Counted from the stretch's first letter, positions 7,886 through 16,561 are shown. The stretch: DNA of 64,000 bases from Fodinibacter sp963833495 (GCA_963833495.1 CAWHYJ010000011.1:372001-436000); one strand, 5' to 3'. Notes: generated from the sequence alone by a model not told the origin. Numbers and translations are program-made.

Positions 7886-9850
7886 ATGTCTCGTTCCAAG
7901 CGCACCGCGGTGTCCATGCTCGGCGTGGCCGCTGTCATCGGTGCGGCGGCAGCAGCGCCCGCCCTCGCGGCGCCCGCCAACGGCCGGCACGTGCTGCCCG
8001 GCAGCGTTCCATCGTGGGCACGATCCGCCACCAAGGTGGGCGCATCCGACACACACAGCCGGGTCGACTTCCGGGTCTACCTGGCCAACCGGGGCGGTGA
8101 CGCTGCCGAGCGCCTGGCGGCTGCCGTCTCGACCCCGGGTAGCTCCCAGTACGGCAAGTTCCTCACCGCGAGCCAATATCGAGCCAAGTTTGCTCCGGCC
8201 AAGAGCGAGGTCGACCGGGCCTCGGCATGGCTGAGGTCGCAGGGCTTCACCGTCGGTTACGTGCCGGCCAACCACAAGTACGTGGAGGCGACCGGCACGG
8301 TGGCCCAGGCCTCGGCAGCCTTCCACACCGCGTTCTCCAACTACAGCGTCAACGGGCGAAAGCTCCGCTCCAACGCCACGCCCCTAGCGGTCCCCAACGC
8401 GCTCGGCACCGTGGAGGCCGTCGTCGGTTTGGACGAGTCGGCTCAGCTGGTCCAGCATCACGCCACCTACCAACCTCCGGCCGGATTCAGGGTCGGCAAG
8501 CCGTGCTCGGCCTACTGGAGCGAGAAGGTCGTGCCGAACGCGGTCTTCCCGGATGGAGGCACGCCCACACCGGCACCGGACGGGACGGCACTGCCCACCA
8601 GCCCCAGCGCCTACGCGCCGTGCGGCTATGCCGGGGCGCAGCTCCAGGGCGCGTATGGACTGGCATCGACGATCGCTTCGGGCAACGACGGCACTGGCGT
8701 GACGGTGGCTGTCATCGACGCCTTCGCCTCGCCCACCGCCCGGGCAGATCTGCAGCGGTACTCGCGTGAGCACGGCCTCCCAGCCCCAAAGCTCACCGAA
8801 CAGGTCGCCCCCGGCATCTACAAGCACCCGACCACCAACAAGTTCGACCCGGCAGGTTGGGCCGGCGAGGAGCAGCTCGACCTCGAGGCCGTGCACACCA
8901 TGGCTCCGGGCGCGAACATCCTCTACGTAGGTGCTCCCAACAACGGCCAGCCATTGGACGCCGCTCTCAACAGCGTCGTCGACTCGCACAGTGCCGACAT
9001 CGTGACCAACTCCTATGGCTGGTCCGGTGAAGCCCTGCCTCCGGGCTACATCAAGCCGCAGGTCGACATCCAGATCCAGGCCGCGGCCACCGGCATCAGC
9101 GTCTTCTACTCCTCCGGCGACGCGGGCGACGAGACCGGTGGGGTGGCCGGGGCAACACCCAGCCCGGACTTCCCGGCATCCAGCCCCTGGGTGACGGCAG
9201 TAGGCGGCACCTCGTTGGGCGTGACCAAGGCCAACACCCGCGAGTTCGAACTCGGGTGGGAGACCGGTCGCAGCACGCTGCAACCTGGGCCCGTGTGGTC
9301 AGCCTCGGCCTTCCAGTACGGCAGTGGTGGCGGCACCTCGCGCCTGTTCGCCCAGCCCTCCTACCAAGCAGGCGTGGTGCCCTCCTCGCTGAGCCAGCGG
9401 TACGGCGGAGCACCGATGCGAGTCGTACCGGACGTCTCGGCGGTCGGTGACCCCAACACCGGCATGCTGGTCGGCCAGACCCAGACCTTCCCCGACGGTA
9501 CCTACTACGACGAGTACCGCATCGGTGGCACCAGCCTGTCGTCCCCGCTGTACGCAGGCATGTTCGCCCTCGCCGTGCAGAAGCACGGCCCCTACGGGCT
9601 GGCCAACCCCACCCTCTACAAGGCCCGCGCAACCTCGTACGACATCACCAAGGCACAACGCGGCACCTACCCCGGGGACGTTCGGGTCGACTACAAGAAC
9701 AGCGTCGACGCCAGCGGCGGCTACACCTACACCGCCCGCTGGTTCGACGTCGACGAGCTGCTGACCATCCACGTCGCACCCGGCTATGACGACGTCACCG
9801 GCGTCGGCTCCCCCAACGGGTCGGCATGGTTGAGCACCGTCCAGCAGTAA
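7886..9850 (+). CDS. S53 family peptidase (sedolisin / kumamolisin-like), secreted
   Basis: The 654-residue preproenzyme has a signal peptide (residues about 1-29, ending ALAAPA) and a pro-kumamolisin activation domain (about 40-190, with YGKFLTASQYRAKF). A catalytic domain follows. The active-site residues are visible: Glu328 and Asp332 in AGEEQLDLE, oxyanion Asp412 in SSGDAGD, and nucleophile Ser550 in GGTSLSSPLYAG. A C-terminal calcium site is suggested by DDVTGVGSPNG. Sedolisins are acid-active serine-carboxyl endopeptidases. Cys residues in KPCSAYW and APCGYAG could form a disulfide at the pro/mature junction. An AAGGAGGT ribosome site precedes ATG 7886. The gene stands alone with its own terminator. 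Confidence 0.93.
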   Translation: MSRSKRTAVSMLGVAAVIGAAAAAPALAAPANGRHVLPGSVPSWARSATKVGASDTHSRVDFRVYLANRGGDAAERLAAAVSTPGSSQYGKFLTASQYRAKFAPAKSEVDRASAWLRSQGFTVGYVPANHKYVEATGTVAQASAAFHTAFSNYSVNGRKLRSNATPLAVPNALGTVEAVVGLDESAQLVQHHATYQPPAGFRVGKPCSAYWSEKVVPNAVFPDGGTPTPAPDGTALPTSPSAYAPCGYAGAQLQGAYGLASTIASGNDGTGVTVAVIDAFASPTARADLQRYSREHGLPAPKLTEQVAPGIYKHPTTNKFDPAGWAGEEQLDLEAVHTMAPGANILYVGAPNNGQPLDAALNSVVDSHSADIVTNSYGWSGEALPPGYIKPQVDIQIQAAATGISVFYSSGDAGDETGGVAGATPSPDFPASSPWVTAVGGTSLGVTKANTREFELGWETGRSTLQPGPVWSASAFQYGSGGGTSRLFAQPSYQAGVVPSSLSQRYGGAPMRVVPDVSAVGDPNTGMLVGQTQTFPDGTYYDEYRIGGTSLSSPLYAGMFALAVQKHGPYGLANPTLYKARATSYDITKAQRGTYPGDVRVDYKNSVDASGGYTYTARWFDVDELLTIHVAPGYDDVTGVGSPNGSAWLSTVQQ

Positions 9851-9887
9851 CAGGGTCACACCACCCCTGCTGACAGGTGCGCCTGAG

Positions 9888-9918
9888 GTGGGCCCGGTCG
9901 CGACGCGGCCGGGCCCAC
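9888..9918 (+). terminator. terminator hairpin after the sedolisin gene
   Basis: GTGGGCCCGG (9888-9897) pairs perfectly with CCGGGCCCAC (9909-9918) around an 11-nt loop, 37 bases after the stop codon. The downstream bases are not U-rich, as usual for GC-rich actinobacterial terminators. Confidence 0.65.
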
Positions 9919-10026
9919 TCATGCGTGAGGCCCCGTCGCGGCGGGACTGCACACCAATGAGCCCGCAACCGGGGCAAATCGGGTCAACCGGACCACAGCC
10001 CAAGCGGCAGAGACGCACGGGGCGCC

Positions 10027-10095
10027 TTTAACCAGGGTGAGGCCCTCGCCATGTGCGACCGGATCGCGGTCATGAACGAAGACCGAACGTCGGAG
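10027..10095 (+). pseudogene. remnant of an ABC transporter ATPase
   Basis: One plus-strand frame reads FNQGEALAMCDRIAVMNEDR starting at 10027. This closely resembles the segment after the H-loop of spermidine/sugar-type ABC ATPases (THDQxEALxMxDRIAVMNxG). Nothing upstream in any frame supplies Walker motifs, and the frame soon degenerates. I read it as a short relic of a deleted transporter gene. It is only about 20 residues, so chance resemblance is possible. Confidence 0.45.
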
Positions 10096-10135
10096 GTAGA
10101 GGTCAGGTCAGCGGATGGCTGCGGCGTGACTTCAG

Positions 10136-10444
10136 TCAGCCAAGGATCTTGGCCTTCTGGGCAGCAAACTCTTCTTCGGACAGGATTCCCTGGTCGCGCA
10201 ACCCGGCGAGTTTCGTCAACTCATCCATCGCCGAACTTGTCAGACCAGCCGAAGGCGGCGCGACCTGTTGCTGCGCAGCTTGCGCGTCCAAGGCCTGCTG
10301 CTCCCGAAGGTCCTGCTGCTCTGCAGCCGCTTGGTTCTCCGCGTCCTGTTTGTTCATGTGGTGCGCGTGCGCCACGCCACCGGCAACCACGGCCGTGCCC
10401 ACGATCGCCCTGCGCCGCATCCTGCGTCTCATCATCCCAGGCAT
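10136..10444 (-). CDS. SHOCT domain-containing protein
   Basis: The 102-residue protein has an Arg-rich N-terminus with a short hydrophobic helix (RRRAIVGTAVVAGGVAHA), a Gln/Ala-rich coiled region, and a C-terminal SHOCT motif LAGLRDQGILSEEEFAAQKAKIL. SHOCT is a short two-helix oligomerisation or membrane-linked module often at protein C-termini. It starts 11 bases after the stop of the DUF6325 gene, with GGAGACTG between as ribosome site, so the two are co-transcribed. This DUF6325-SHOCT pairing recurs in actinobacteria. Function unknown. Confidence 0.82.
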   Translation of the reverse strand: MPGMMRRRMRRRAIVGTAVVAGGVAHAHHMNKQDAENQAAAEQQDLREQQALDAQAAQQQVAPPSAGLTSSAMDELTKLAGLRDQGILSEEEFAAQKAKILG

Positions 10445-10455
10445 CTTCAGTCTCC

Positions 10456-10917
10456 TCAGCGTTCGGTCTCGTCGTCGATCATGGCCTCAAGCTCGTCGAT
10501 CGCGCCGTCGACCTCGTCAGCGGGGATCCGTTGAGACCCCAACAGCACTGCTCCCTGTCGCCGCATGGCCATGCTTGTCCTGATGGCCCACGTGTTTTCC
10601 CAAGCCAGGAGTGCCACGGCGCTGCCCTCAGGCATTGCCTCCATGGCCGCCCGAGCGTCGGCGTCGGTGAGCAAGCCCGGAACATCACCCTGAAATGCGA
10701 CCAGGTCCGGGATTCCGTCGCCATCGACGTCGGTCACCTCGGCCATGGTCACCTCGCCGGAATCGTCCTTGTAGACCAGGACGATGTCCAGGACCCGAAT
10801 CGTTCCGTTGGCGACAAGCTCAGAGATCGCCTCCGCGATGCTGCCGTCGGGCTTGGCGTCGGGGAAACCCACGACTAAGACATCCACGGGCCCCACCGGT
10901 CGAACGTGAACTGTCAT
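10456..10917 (-). CDS. DUF6325 family protein
   Basis: The 153-residue protein starts MTVHVRPVGPVDVLVVGFPD, continues with ISELVANGTIRVLDIVLVYKD, then a long acidic stretch including DVDGDGIPD, and ends with SAVALLAWENTWA and a helix rich in Asp/Glu. The pattern matches DUF6325 (and DUF1269-like) proteins: soluble, acidic, no known enzyme activity. I chose ATG 10917 because a GGAGGA site sits six bases upstream; nine more codons are open. It is first in a two-gene unit with the SHOCT protein. Confidence 0.8.
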   Translation of the reverse strand: MTVHVRPVGPVDVLVVGFPDAKPDGSIAEAISELVANGTIRVLDIVLVYKDDSGEVTMAEVTDVDGDGIPDLVAFQGDVPGLLTDADARAAMEAMPEGSAVALLAWENTWAIRTSMAMRRQGAVLLGSQRIPADEVDGAIDELEAMIDDETER

Positions 10918-10944
10918 GGGTTCCTCCAGTGCTGAGACGGTCAA

Positions 10945-11743
10945 TCGGGATGACCACGAACTATTTGTCTGCGCGTTCGCTTAACCGCCGGCCGACTCTC
11001 TCAGTCAACCACGACCCCACTGCTGTGTCTGTAACACGTTTGTCGATCATGTTCATCTTGTGGGGTCCTGGTGGCGTAGAAGACCGTCACGACCCCCTGG
11101 CGGTCGGGGCCACCGCCAGCAGATAGCTGGTCGGCCAACCCAAACGCCGTGCCGCCGGTCGTGTCGCGTGGCCGTCTCTCGGGCGACTGCGGATCTCATC
11201 AACGTCAGCCCGGGACGGGTTCGGGTCGCCAAAGGCTACGGAGGACCGCCATCGTCGCCCCGAGCATTCGGGGCTGCTGAAGTTCTGGTTGTCAGGTCAA
11301 GGTGCCAATCGAACCTTCAGCGGGCTGCGTTGGCCGTTGCGGAGTTGAGGAGAGTTGAGTCCCCGGTAGTGGTGGAGGGCGTTGACGCCATGGCCCCGCC
11401 GAAGATGAGGGCTCGCCACCCTCGATGGGGTGCAGCCGGAGGGCGTTGACGCCACTGCGTCGGCCTTCGGCAAGCTTGAGCGCACGGAGTTCATGCACAT
11501 GCGTCGCTGGATGCGGATGTCGAGTCTGGTCACAGACGTCCAAGTGGCTACTAGAGACGCGGCATCGAAGGTGGCCGCTGCAGCCTGCACTTCGGGCGTT
11601 TCGCTGTCGGGGCAGCCAGGTGCGCGATCGCCACGACAGTGGGCGACGTGGTCACCCGAGCCAGTCGCGGTAACCTCGGTGGTCGTGAGGGCAGCACCCA
11701 CCATCTGCTGGCGCAGGGGTCGACCCGGTTACTGTCCTCACCC
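10945..11743. other. 800-base region without a convincing gene before tRNA-Lys
   Basis: Several frames are open for 80-135 codons, but their composition is random-like, starts lack ribosome sites and no motif is recognisable. The stretch looks less GC-rich than its neighbours. It contains a 17-bp direct repeat (11374 and 11438). Its position next to a tRNA gene would fit a decayed insertion site, but no integrase or att-like copy of the tRNA end was found. Confidence 0.5.
11374..11454. repeat. 17-bp direct repeat pair
   Basis: GGAGGGCGTTGACGCCA occurs at 11374-11390 and again at 11438-11454, 64 bp apart start to start. No gene covers either copy. Confidence 0.7.
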
Positions 11744-11816
11744 GGGCCTCTAGCTCAACTGGCAGAGCTGCGGACTTTTAATCCGTAGGTTGTGGGTTCG
11801 AGCCCCACGGGGCCCA
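11744..11816 (+). tRNA. tRNA-Lys (anticodon TTT)
   Basis: A 73-nt cloverleaf: acceptor GGGCCTC (11744-11750) pairs with GGGGCCC (11809-11815), the D arm has TAGCTCAACTGG, and the anticodon TTT lies at 11777-11779 in loop CTTTTAA. The T arm carries GTGGGTTCGAGCCCCAC. Discriminator is A; the 3' CCA is not encoded. Confidence 0.95.
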
Positions 11817-11874
11817 CCCACTGGTTCGACGGCTCAGCGCGACCACCCACAAGCCCGGTCGGCGAGGTCGTCAC

Positions 11875-12063
11875 CTACTCGGGCTTGCGCCGGCCGCGCA
11901 GGATCAGCGCGACCCCGGCGATCGCCACGATCGGGCCGATGACCGCCCAGAGCACGACCCCGCTCATCGCGCTGCCGCCGAGCACCCCGATCCCCTGGAA
12001 GAACCAGATCAGACCGATGACGACGAGGATCCCACCGATGACGAGGGTGACTGGACGGCTCAT
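11875..12063 (-). CDS. small two-helix membrane protein
   Basis: The 62-residue protein MSRPVTLVIGG... has two hydrophobic helices (residues about 5-25 and 35-55), a short polar turn and a basic tail RGRRKPE. I start it at ATG 12063; the longer frame upstream overlaps the oxidoreductase gene and is Arg/Ser-rich. The gene follows the oxidoreductase stop (12089) by 25 bases and may share its transcript. No family assigned. Confidence 0.65.
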   Translation of the reverse strand: MSRPVTLVIGGILVVIGLIWFFQGIGVLGGSAMSGVVLWAVIGPIVAIAGVALILRGRRKPE

Positions 12064-12088
12064 CGCCCGAGCGTAGCCCGCATCCGGC

Positions 12089-13114
12089 TCAGAGCCGCAC
12101 GACCATCTTCCCGGTGTTCTCACCACGCAGCACACCGAGGAACGCGTCGACCGCACCATCGATGCCGTCCGCGAACGTCTCGCGCGACTGCAGTCGCCCG
12201 TCGCCCAGCCACTGCGCCGCCAGACCGGCATACTCGCGGGCCAGGTCGTAGTGGTCGCCGACCAGGAAGCCCTGGATGCGGCCCCGCGTCTGGATCAGGC
12301 GCGACAGGTTCCGCGGGCCGGGCGCTGGCTCGGTGTCGTTGTAGACCGAGATCATCCCGCAGACGGCCACCCGCCCGCCGAGCCGCAGCGAGCCGATCGC
12401 GGCCTCGAGGTGCTCGCCCCCGACGTTGTCGAAGTAGACGTCGATGCCGTCCGGAGCCGCCTCGCGCAGCTGCTTGGCCACCGGGCCGTCCTTGTAGTTG
12501 AACGCCGCGTCGAACCCGAGGTCCTCCACCACGTGTCGCACCTTCTCGGCGGAGCCGGCGCTGCCGATGACCCGGCTCGCGCCGAGCGCCTTGGCGATCT
12601 GCCCGACCGCACTCCCCACGGCACCGGCCGCGCCGGACACGAACACCACGTCGCCCGGCTGGATCTCGGCGATCCTGGTGAGGCCGGCATACGCGGTCAG
12701 GCCGGTCATGCCGAGCACGCCGAGATACGCGGATGCCGGTGCCACCGACACGTCGACGACTCGAGCACCGCTGGCGTCGATGACCGCCACCTCGCGCCAG
12801 CCGAAGCCGTGCAGCACGTGGTCCCCCACGGCGAACCCGTCCGCGCGCGACTCCTCCACGACACCCACGGCACCACCCGTCATCGCCTCGTCGACCTCGT
12901 AGGGCGCGGCATACGACTTGGCGGCGCTCATCCGGCCACGCATGTAGGGGTCCACCGACATCACGACGTTGCGAATGCGCAGCTGACCGTCGGCGAGCTC
13001 GGGCAGCTCACTCTCGACGACCGCGAAGTCGTCATGGGTGGGCCAGCCGACCGGGCGGGCGGCGAGGCGCACCTCGCGCGGGGCGGCAGTGGGCTGGGCG
13101 GTGGTGTCGGTCAT
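12089..13114 (-). CDS. NADP-dependent oxidoreductase, MDR superfamily (CurA-like)
   Basis: The 341-residue protein lacks the zinc ligands of alcohol dehydrogenases. It has the leukotriene-B4-dehydrogenase / CurA pattern: NVVMSVDPYMRGRM near residue 50, FVSGAAGAVGSAVGQIAKALGA (NADP Rossmann glycine-rich loop), YFDNVGGEHLEAAI, and the tail NTGKMVVRL. These enzymes reduce alkenal/one double bonds with NADPH. I start at ATG 13114, preceded by AGGAAGG; the 39 codons further upstream are not family-like. A typical member is about 335-345 residues. Confidence 0.9.
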   Translation of the reverse strand: MTDTTAQPTAAPREVRLAARPVGWPTHDDFAVVESELPELADGQLRIRNVVMSVDPYMRGRMSAAKSYAAPYEVDEAMTGGAVGVVEESRADGFAVGDHVLHGFGWREVAVIDASGARVVDVSVAPASAYLGVLGMTGLTAYAGLTRIAEIQPGDVVFVSGAAGAVGSAVGQIAKALGASRVIGSAGSAEKVRHVVEDLGFDAAFNYKDGPVAKQLREAAPDGIDVYFDNVGGEHLEAAIGSLRLGGRVAVCGMISVYNDTEPAPGPRNLSRLIQTRGRIQGFLVGDHYDLAREYAGLAAQWLGDGRLQSRETFADGIDGAVDAFLGVLRGENTGKMVVRL

Positions 13115-13280
13115 GACGACCTTCCTGTCGACGTCGTTGGGCACGGCAGGGTCCAACGACGGTTCTCTCCCGGGTATGCCGTGACGCTCACCACCGCTGG
13201 CCGGCGCGCCACCCAGCGCCGCAACGGCCACAGCGATGCCGTGAGCGCAATGGGGGCTGCTGAACCAGCCGACACGGTGG

Positions 13281-13484
13281 TCAGCCGCGGGCGCTGTCCT
13301 GGCCAGCGAGCCGGGCGGCCCGGGCGGCCTCCACCTTGGCGGCGCGCTCCCGCTCGAGACGGCGCTGGGGGTCGCGCTCGTCGCCGAGCTGGGCCGGGCC
13401 GAAGACGTGCATGCCGGTGTACTTAAGCCGCCACATGAAGCGGTAGCCGAGGCTCAGGCCCTCGTTGTCGCTGTTCCGGCTCAT
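13281..13484 (-). CDS. small conserved actinobacterial protein of unknown function
   Basis: The 67-residue protein has an aromatic-rich N-terminal half, YRFMWRLKYTGMHVFGPAQL, followed by DERDPQRRLERERAAKVEAARAARL, a charged amphipathic helix. A GGGAGAG ribosome site sits just upstream of ATG 13484. It is divergent from an OhrR-like regulator with only 69 bases between starts, so both may be controlled from the same site. Similar short proteins are familiar from other actinomycetes but I know of no function. Confidence 0.72.
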   Translation of the reverse strand: MSRNSDNEGLSLGYRFMWRLKYTGMHVFGPAQLGDERDPQRRLERERAAKVEAARAARLAGQDSARG

Positions 13485-13510
13485 CGCCGCTCTCCCGTTC
13501 CCTCAGATGC

Positions 13511-13522
13511 TTAGTGCCCTAA
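13511..13522. promoter_or_regulatory. candidate MarR operator in a divergent intergenic region
   Basis: TTAG-TGCC-CTAA is an inverted repeat in the 69-bp gap between the divergent 67-residue protein and OhrR-like genes. It lies in the most AT-rich patch (CTAACTATAT) of the gap. Such short palindromes between divergent genes are typical MarR sites. Binding is inferred. Confidence 0.4.
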
Positions 13523-13553
13523 CTATATGCCTTCTCGGCGCTACACTTCGACC

Positions 13554-14033
13554 ATGGCCACTTCTCGGACCGCTGGCCGCCCGGTCGCGAAGGACGCCGG
13601 CCCCGACCTGCTCGCCCTCGACCGTCAGGTCTGCTTCGCCCTCGCCGTCGCCTCGCGCACCGTCATCTCGCTCTACCGCCCCCTGCTGGAGCCGATGGGC
13701 CTCACACACCCCCAGTACCTCGTGATGCTGGCCCTCTGGGGGGCCGAACCACTCCGGGTGAACGAGCTCGCCGACCGGCTCAGCCTCGAACCCGCCACCC
13801 TGTCACCGCTGCTCAAGCGCCTCGAGGCGGGCGGCCTGGTCACCCGGCGCCGCGACCCGAACGACGAGCGCGCCGTGTCGGTCGCGCTCACGCCCGCGGG
13901 CCGGCGACTGCGCCGCAAGGCGGAACGCATCCCCCCGGCCGTGGTGGCGCGCCTGGGCATCGAGATCAGCGAGCTCGAGGACCTGCGTGACCGGCTGACC
14001 ACCGTGATCGAGGCGGCCCGCCGCGAGGAGTGA
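13554..14033 (+). CDS. MarR family regulator, OhrR-like
   Basis: The 159-residue protein has LDRQVCFALAVASRTV, where Cys27 occupies the redox-sensing position of OhrR. A winged helix follows: LTHPQYLVMLALWG, RVNELADRLSLEPATLSPLLKRLEAGGLVTRRRDPNDERAVSVALTPAG. OhrR repressors sense organic hydroperoxides by oxidation of this Cys. No ohr peroxidase gene is adjacent; the divergent neighbour is the 67-residue protein. ATG 13554 has no ribosome site and a TACACT -10-like hexamer ends seven bases upstream, so it may be leaderless. The nine codons upstream are unlikely to be translated. Confidence 0.85.
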   Translation: MATSRTAGRPVAKDAGPDLLALDRQVCFALAVASRTVISLYRPLLEPMGLTHPQYLVMLALWGAEPLRVNELADRLSLEPATLSPLLKRLEAGGLVTRRRDPNDERAVSVALTPAGRRLRRKAERIPPAVVARLGIEISELEDLRDRLTTVIEAARREE

Positions 14034-14040
14034 GCCGGGC

Positions 14041-14349
14041 TCAGTGCGCGGTGAGGGCCGCTGTGACGACGGCCGGGTCCGGGTTGGTGTGCGGGATGCC
14101 GTCGATGACGACGGTGGGCACGGTCTCGTTGCCGTCGTTGACGCCCGCCACGTAGGCCCGGCCGGCGTCGTCCTCCCAGATGTTGACCCAGGCGATCTCG
14201 TCGCGCCGGCCACGCACGGACATCCGCAGCCGGTTGCAGAACACGCACCTCGGCCGCCAGTAGACCGCCACTCCCTGCTCGGCCCGGGCCAGCGCGTCGG
14301 CGTGCGGCGTGGGGGCCGGGCGTCCGGCCAACAGGTCCATCAGTCCCAT
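14041..14349 (-). CDS. glutaredoxin / mycoredoxin-like protein
   Basis: The 102-residue protein has the thioredoxin-fold core with a Cys35-Val-Phe-Cys38 active site in VYWRPRCVFCNRLRM. The TVPTVVIDG cis-proline loop and a GRAYVAGVNDGNETVP segment follow, as in mycoredoxins. These use mycothiol or a thioredoxin-like system to reduce disulfides. Starts at ATG 14349 (MGLMDLL) or 14340 are both possible; the longer open frame is not family-like. It ends seven bases after the convergent OhrR-like gene, a shared redox theme that may be coincidental. Confidence 0.85.
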   Translation of the reverse strand: MGLMDLLAGRPAPTPHADALARAEQGVAVYWRPRCVFCNRLRMSVRGRRDEIAWVNIWEDDAGRAYVAGVNDGNETVPTVVIDGIPHTNPDPAVVTAALTAH

Positions 14350-14468
14350 CGGCCCAGCGTAGGCCCGCCGGGGGGTAGCGTCGCCGCAGCGGTTCCGCCC
14401 CCGATGACGCGTGTGGCCCGCGGCCGGCGCACTCGCACCGACCCCGAACCCCACCCCGGAGGTGCCTC

Positions 14469-15308
14469 GTGTCCGACCCCCCCTCCGCTCTCGGCGGCCC
14501 GGCCACCTCGGCCACCGTCGGGGCCACCCTCGATATCCCGGTCGAGGGCGCCGGGCGGCTCGCCGTCTCGGTCGCCGTCGCCGCAGGGCTGGATGCCGCC
14601 GAGAGGCTCACCATCCGCGGCGCCGACGGCGCCGACGTCCCCCACCACGTGCTCGAGCTCGACCGTGGCACCCGCGTGCACGTGATCGAGGCGCCGGTGG
14701 GCCGGCTGTCGGTCAGCTACGAGGCGACCGTGCCGCTCGCTGAGGTGGATGCCGTGCAGGTCACCGAGAGCGAGCGGTTCCACTACCGGCTGCCGAGCCG
14801 CTACTGCCCCAGCGATCGCGTGGAGGGCTTTGCCGCAACGGAGTTCGGCCCGGTCAACGACGAGGCACAGGCGGCGCGACGCGTCGTGTCGTGGGTGAAC
14901 GAGCGGCTCTTCTACCTGCCCGGCTCGACGACTGCCGCCGATGACGCACTGGTGCCGCTTGGCACCGGGCAGGGTGTCTGCCGCGACTACGCGCACCTGG
15001 TGGTCACGTTGTGCCGCGCGCTGGGGATGCCGGCCCGTTACGTCTCCGTGTACGCGCCGGGGCTGTCGCCGATGGACGCCCACGCGGTGGTCGAGGTCGC
15101 GGTCGACGGGGTGTGGCGGGTGTTCGACGCGACCCGGCTGGCCCCGCGGACGTCGATGGTGCGCATCGGCACCGGGCGCGACGCAGCGGACACGGCGATC
15201 CTCACCGCGATGGGGGGCGCCAGCCAGCCGGCGACCTTCACGGTGCTGGCGACCTCGGACCCGGACCTGCCGGTGGAGGACGTCGACGCGCTCGTCGCCC
15301 TCCGCTGA
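14469..15308 (+). CDS. transglutaminase-like cysteine protease family protein
   Basis: The 279-residue protein has the transglutaminase-core triad Cys171 (GQGVCRDYAHL), His205 (PMDAHAVVEV) and Asp220 (RVFDATR), preceded by an N-terminal beta-sandwich-like region. Bacterial members act as peptidases or amide-forming enzymes; many are cytoplasmic and uncharacterised. GTG 14469 is preceded by GGAGGT at 14457. No signal peptide is seen. It converges on the sugar isomerase gene. The substrate is unknown. Confidence 0.85.
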   Translation: MSDPPSALGGPATSATVGATLDIPVEGAGRLAVSVAVAAGLDAAERLTIRGADGADVPHHVLELDRGTRVHVIEAPVGRLSVSYEATVPLAEVDAVQVTESERFHYRLPSRYCPSDRVEGFAATEFGPVNDEAQAARRVVSWVNERLFYLPGSTTAADDALVPLGTGQGVCRDYAHLVVTLCRALGMPARYVSVYAPGLSPMDAHAVVEVAVDGVWRVFDATRLAPRTSMVRIGTGRDAADTAILTAMGGASQPATFTVLATSDPDLPVEDVDALVALR

Positions 15309-15373
15309 GGAGGCGGGCGCCCGGCATCCGGACGGGGCCGGCGTGCCTGACGCGAGCCGCCAAGCCAACCCGG

Positions 15374-16561
15374 TCAGGCGTCGAGCGGGACGGTGAGCGC
15401 ACCGCCGCAGTGGTAGACGTCGGGCCGCCCCGGCCAGACCTGCCCGCCCTCGTGCATCTCGTCGTCGAGCTCGTTGCGCCAGGTGCCGCGCTCGTCGATG
15501 AACCAGCGGGCGGCGTGGTCCCAGAGCCGGCGGTACCAGTGCTCCCAGTGCGGGTCGCCGGTGAGCCGCCGCAGCACCGCCGTCGTCTGGATGCCTTCGC
15601 ACACCGGCCAGTGCAGCCGGATGTCGGCCACGGGCGCGCCGTCCCAGTCGACGGTGTAGACCAGCCCAGGCCGGCCGTCGAGGGCCCACCCACCGTCGAG
15701 CGCGCGCCGGGTCAACCCCTCGGCGGCCTCGACCAGCCACGACGGCGACCCGACCAGCGGTGAGGCGTCGAGCTGGAGCAGGAAGCGCGACCACTCCAGG
15801 GAGTGGCCGAAGGTGGCACCATAGGGCCGGAACGGGTGCAGCGGCTCGTCGCGGTTGTACTCGGGCAACACCTGCCAGTCGGAGGTGAAGTGTTCCGGCA
15901 GCAGCCAACCGCGTTCTCGCGCAGCGACGTTGATCAAGCGGTCGGCGATGTCCAGCCCACGCTCGTGCCACACGGCATCCCCCGTGGCGTTACCCATCGC
16001 GATGAACGCCTCGAGGCCGTGCATGTTGGCGTTGGCGCCGCGGTAGTCCTCGGAGTCCGACCAGTCCGGAGCGAACGACTCGAGCAGCGCCGACGCCGAC
16101 GGGTCCCACAGCCGGGTGTCGATCACCTCAGCAACCTGGCCCAACAACGCCTCGGCCCCCGGTTGGCCGACGGTCAGCGCCGTCGCCGAGGCGAGCCCCA
16201 CGTGCACGTGGTCGTAGGTCATCTTGCGGGTCACCGCCCCGGGCTCGCTGAGCCAGCCCCCGTGCTCGCTGTCGGCGTGCAGGCCGGTGAGCGAGCTCAT
16301 CGCGTGGTCGAGCAGCTCCCCCGACCCCGGGATGCCGTGCCGCACCCCGAGCGCCGCCGTGTGCGCCATCCGGGCGGTGAGGAAGAGCTGGGGCCGGCGG
16401 CCCGGCATCGGCGACCCGTCCGCCGCTTGGTAGGCGAAACCACCGCCGGGCAGGATCGAGCCGAGGGCGAAGCCGATGATGTCGGCGAAGCCGGCGTGCA
16501 GCCACGCGCGGTGGCCGGGCTCGTCGAGCCAGGAGGGTTCCGCCACAGGCGAGTCGGTCAC
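15374..16561 (-). CDS. AGE family epimerase/isomerase
   Basis: The 395-residue protein is an (alpha/alpha)6-barrel of the N-acylglucosamine 2-epimerase family. It has RPQLFLTARMAHTAAL, YDHVHVGLASAT, ANANMHGLEAF, RPYGATFGHSLEWSRFLLQL, HWPVCEGIQTTAVL and ERGTWRNELD. The His-containing blocks (YDHVHVG, GHSLEW) supply the catalytic histidines used by YihS-type aldose-ketose isomerases and sulfoquinovose isomerases. GTG 16561 overlaps the mutarotase stop (GTGA). Coupling to a mutarotase suggests it isomerises a free sugar such as mannose/glucose or sulfoquinovose; the substrate is inferred. Confidence 0.88.
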   Translation of the reverse strand: MTDSPVAEPSWLDEPGHRAWLHAGFADIIGFALGSILPGGGFAYQAADGSPMPGRRPQLFLTARMAHTAALGVRHGIPGSGELLDHAMSSLTGLHADSEHGGWLSEPGAVTRKMTYDHVHVGLASATALTVGQPGAEALLGQVAEVIDTRLWDPSASALLESFAPDWSDSEDYRGANANMHGLEAFIAMGNATGDAVWHERGLDIADRLINVAARERGWLLPEHFTSDWQVLPEYNRDEPLHPFRPYGATFGHSLEWSRFLLQLDASPLVGSPSWLVEAAEGLTRRALDGGWALDGRPGLVYTVDWDGAPVADIRLHWPVCEGIQTTAVLRRLTGDPHWEHWYRRLWDHAARWFIDERGTWRNELDDEMHEGGQVWPGRPDVYHCGGALTVPLDA

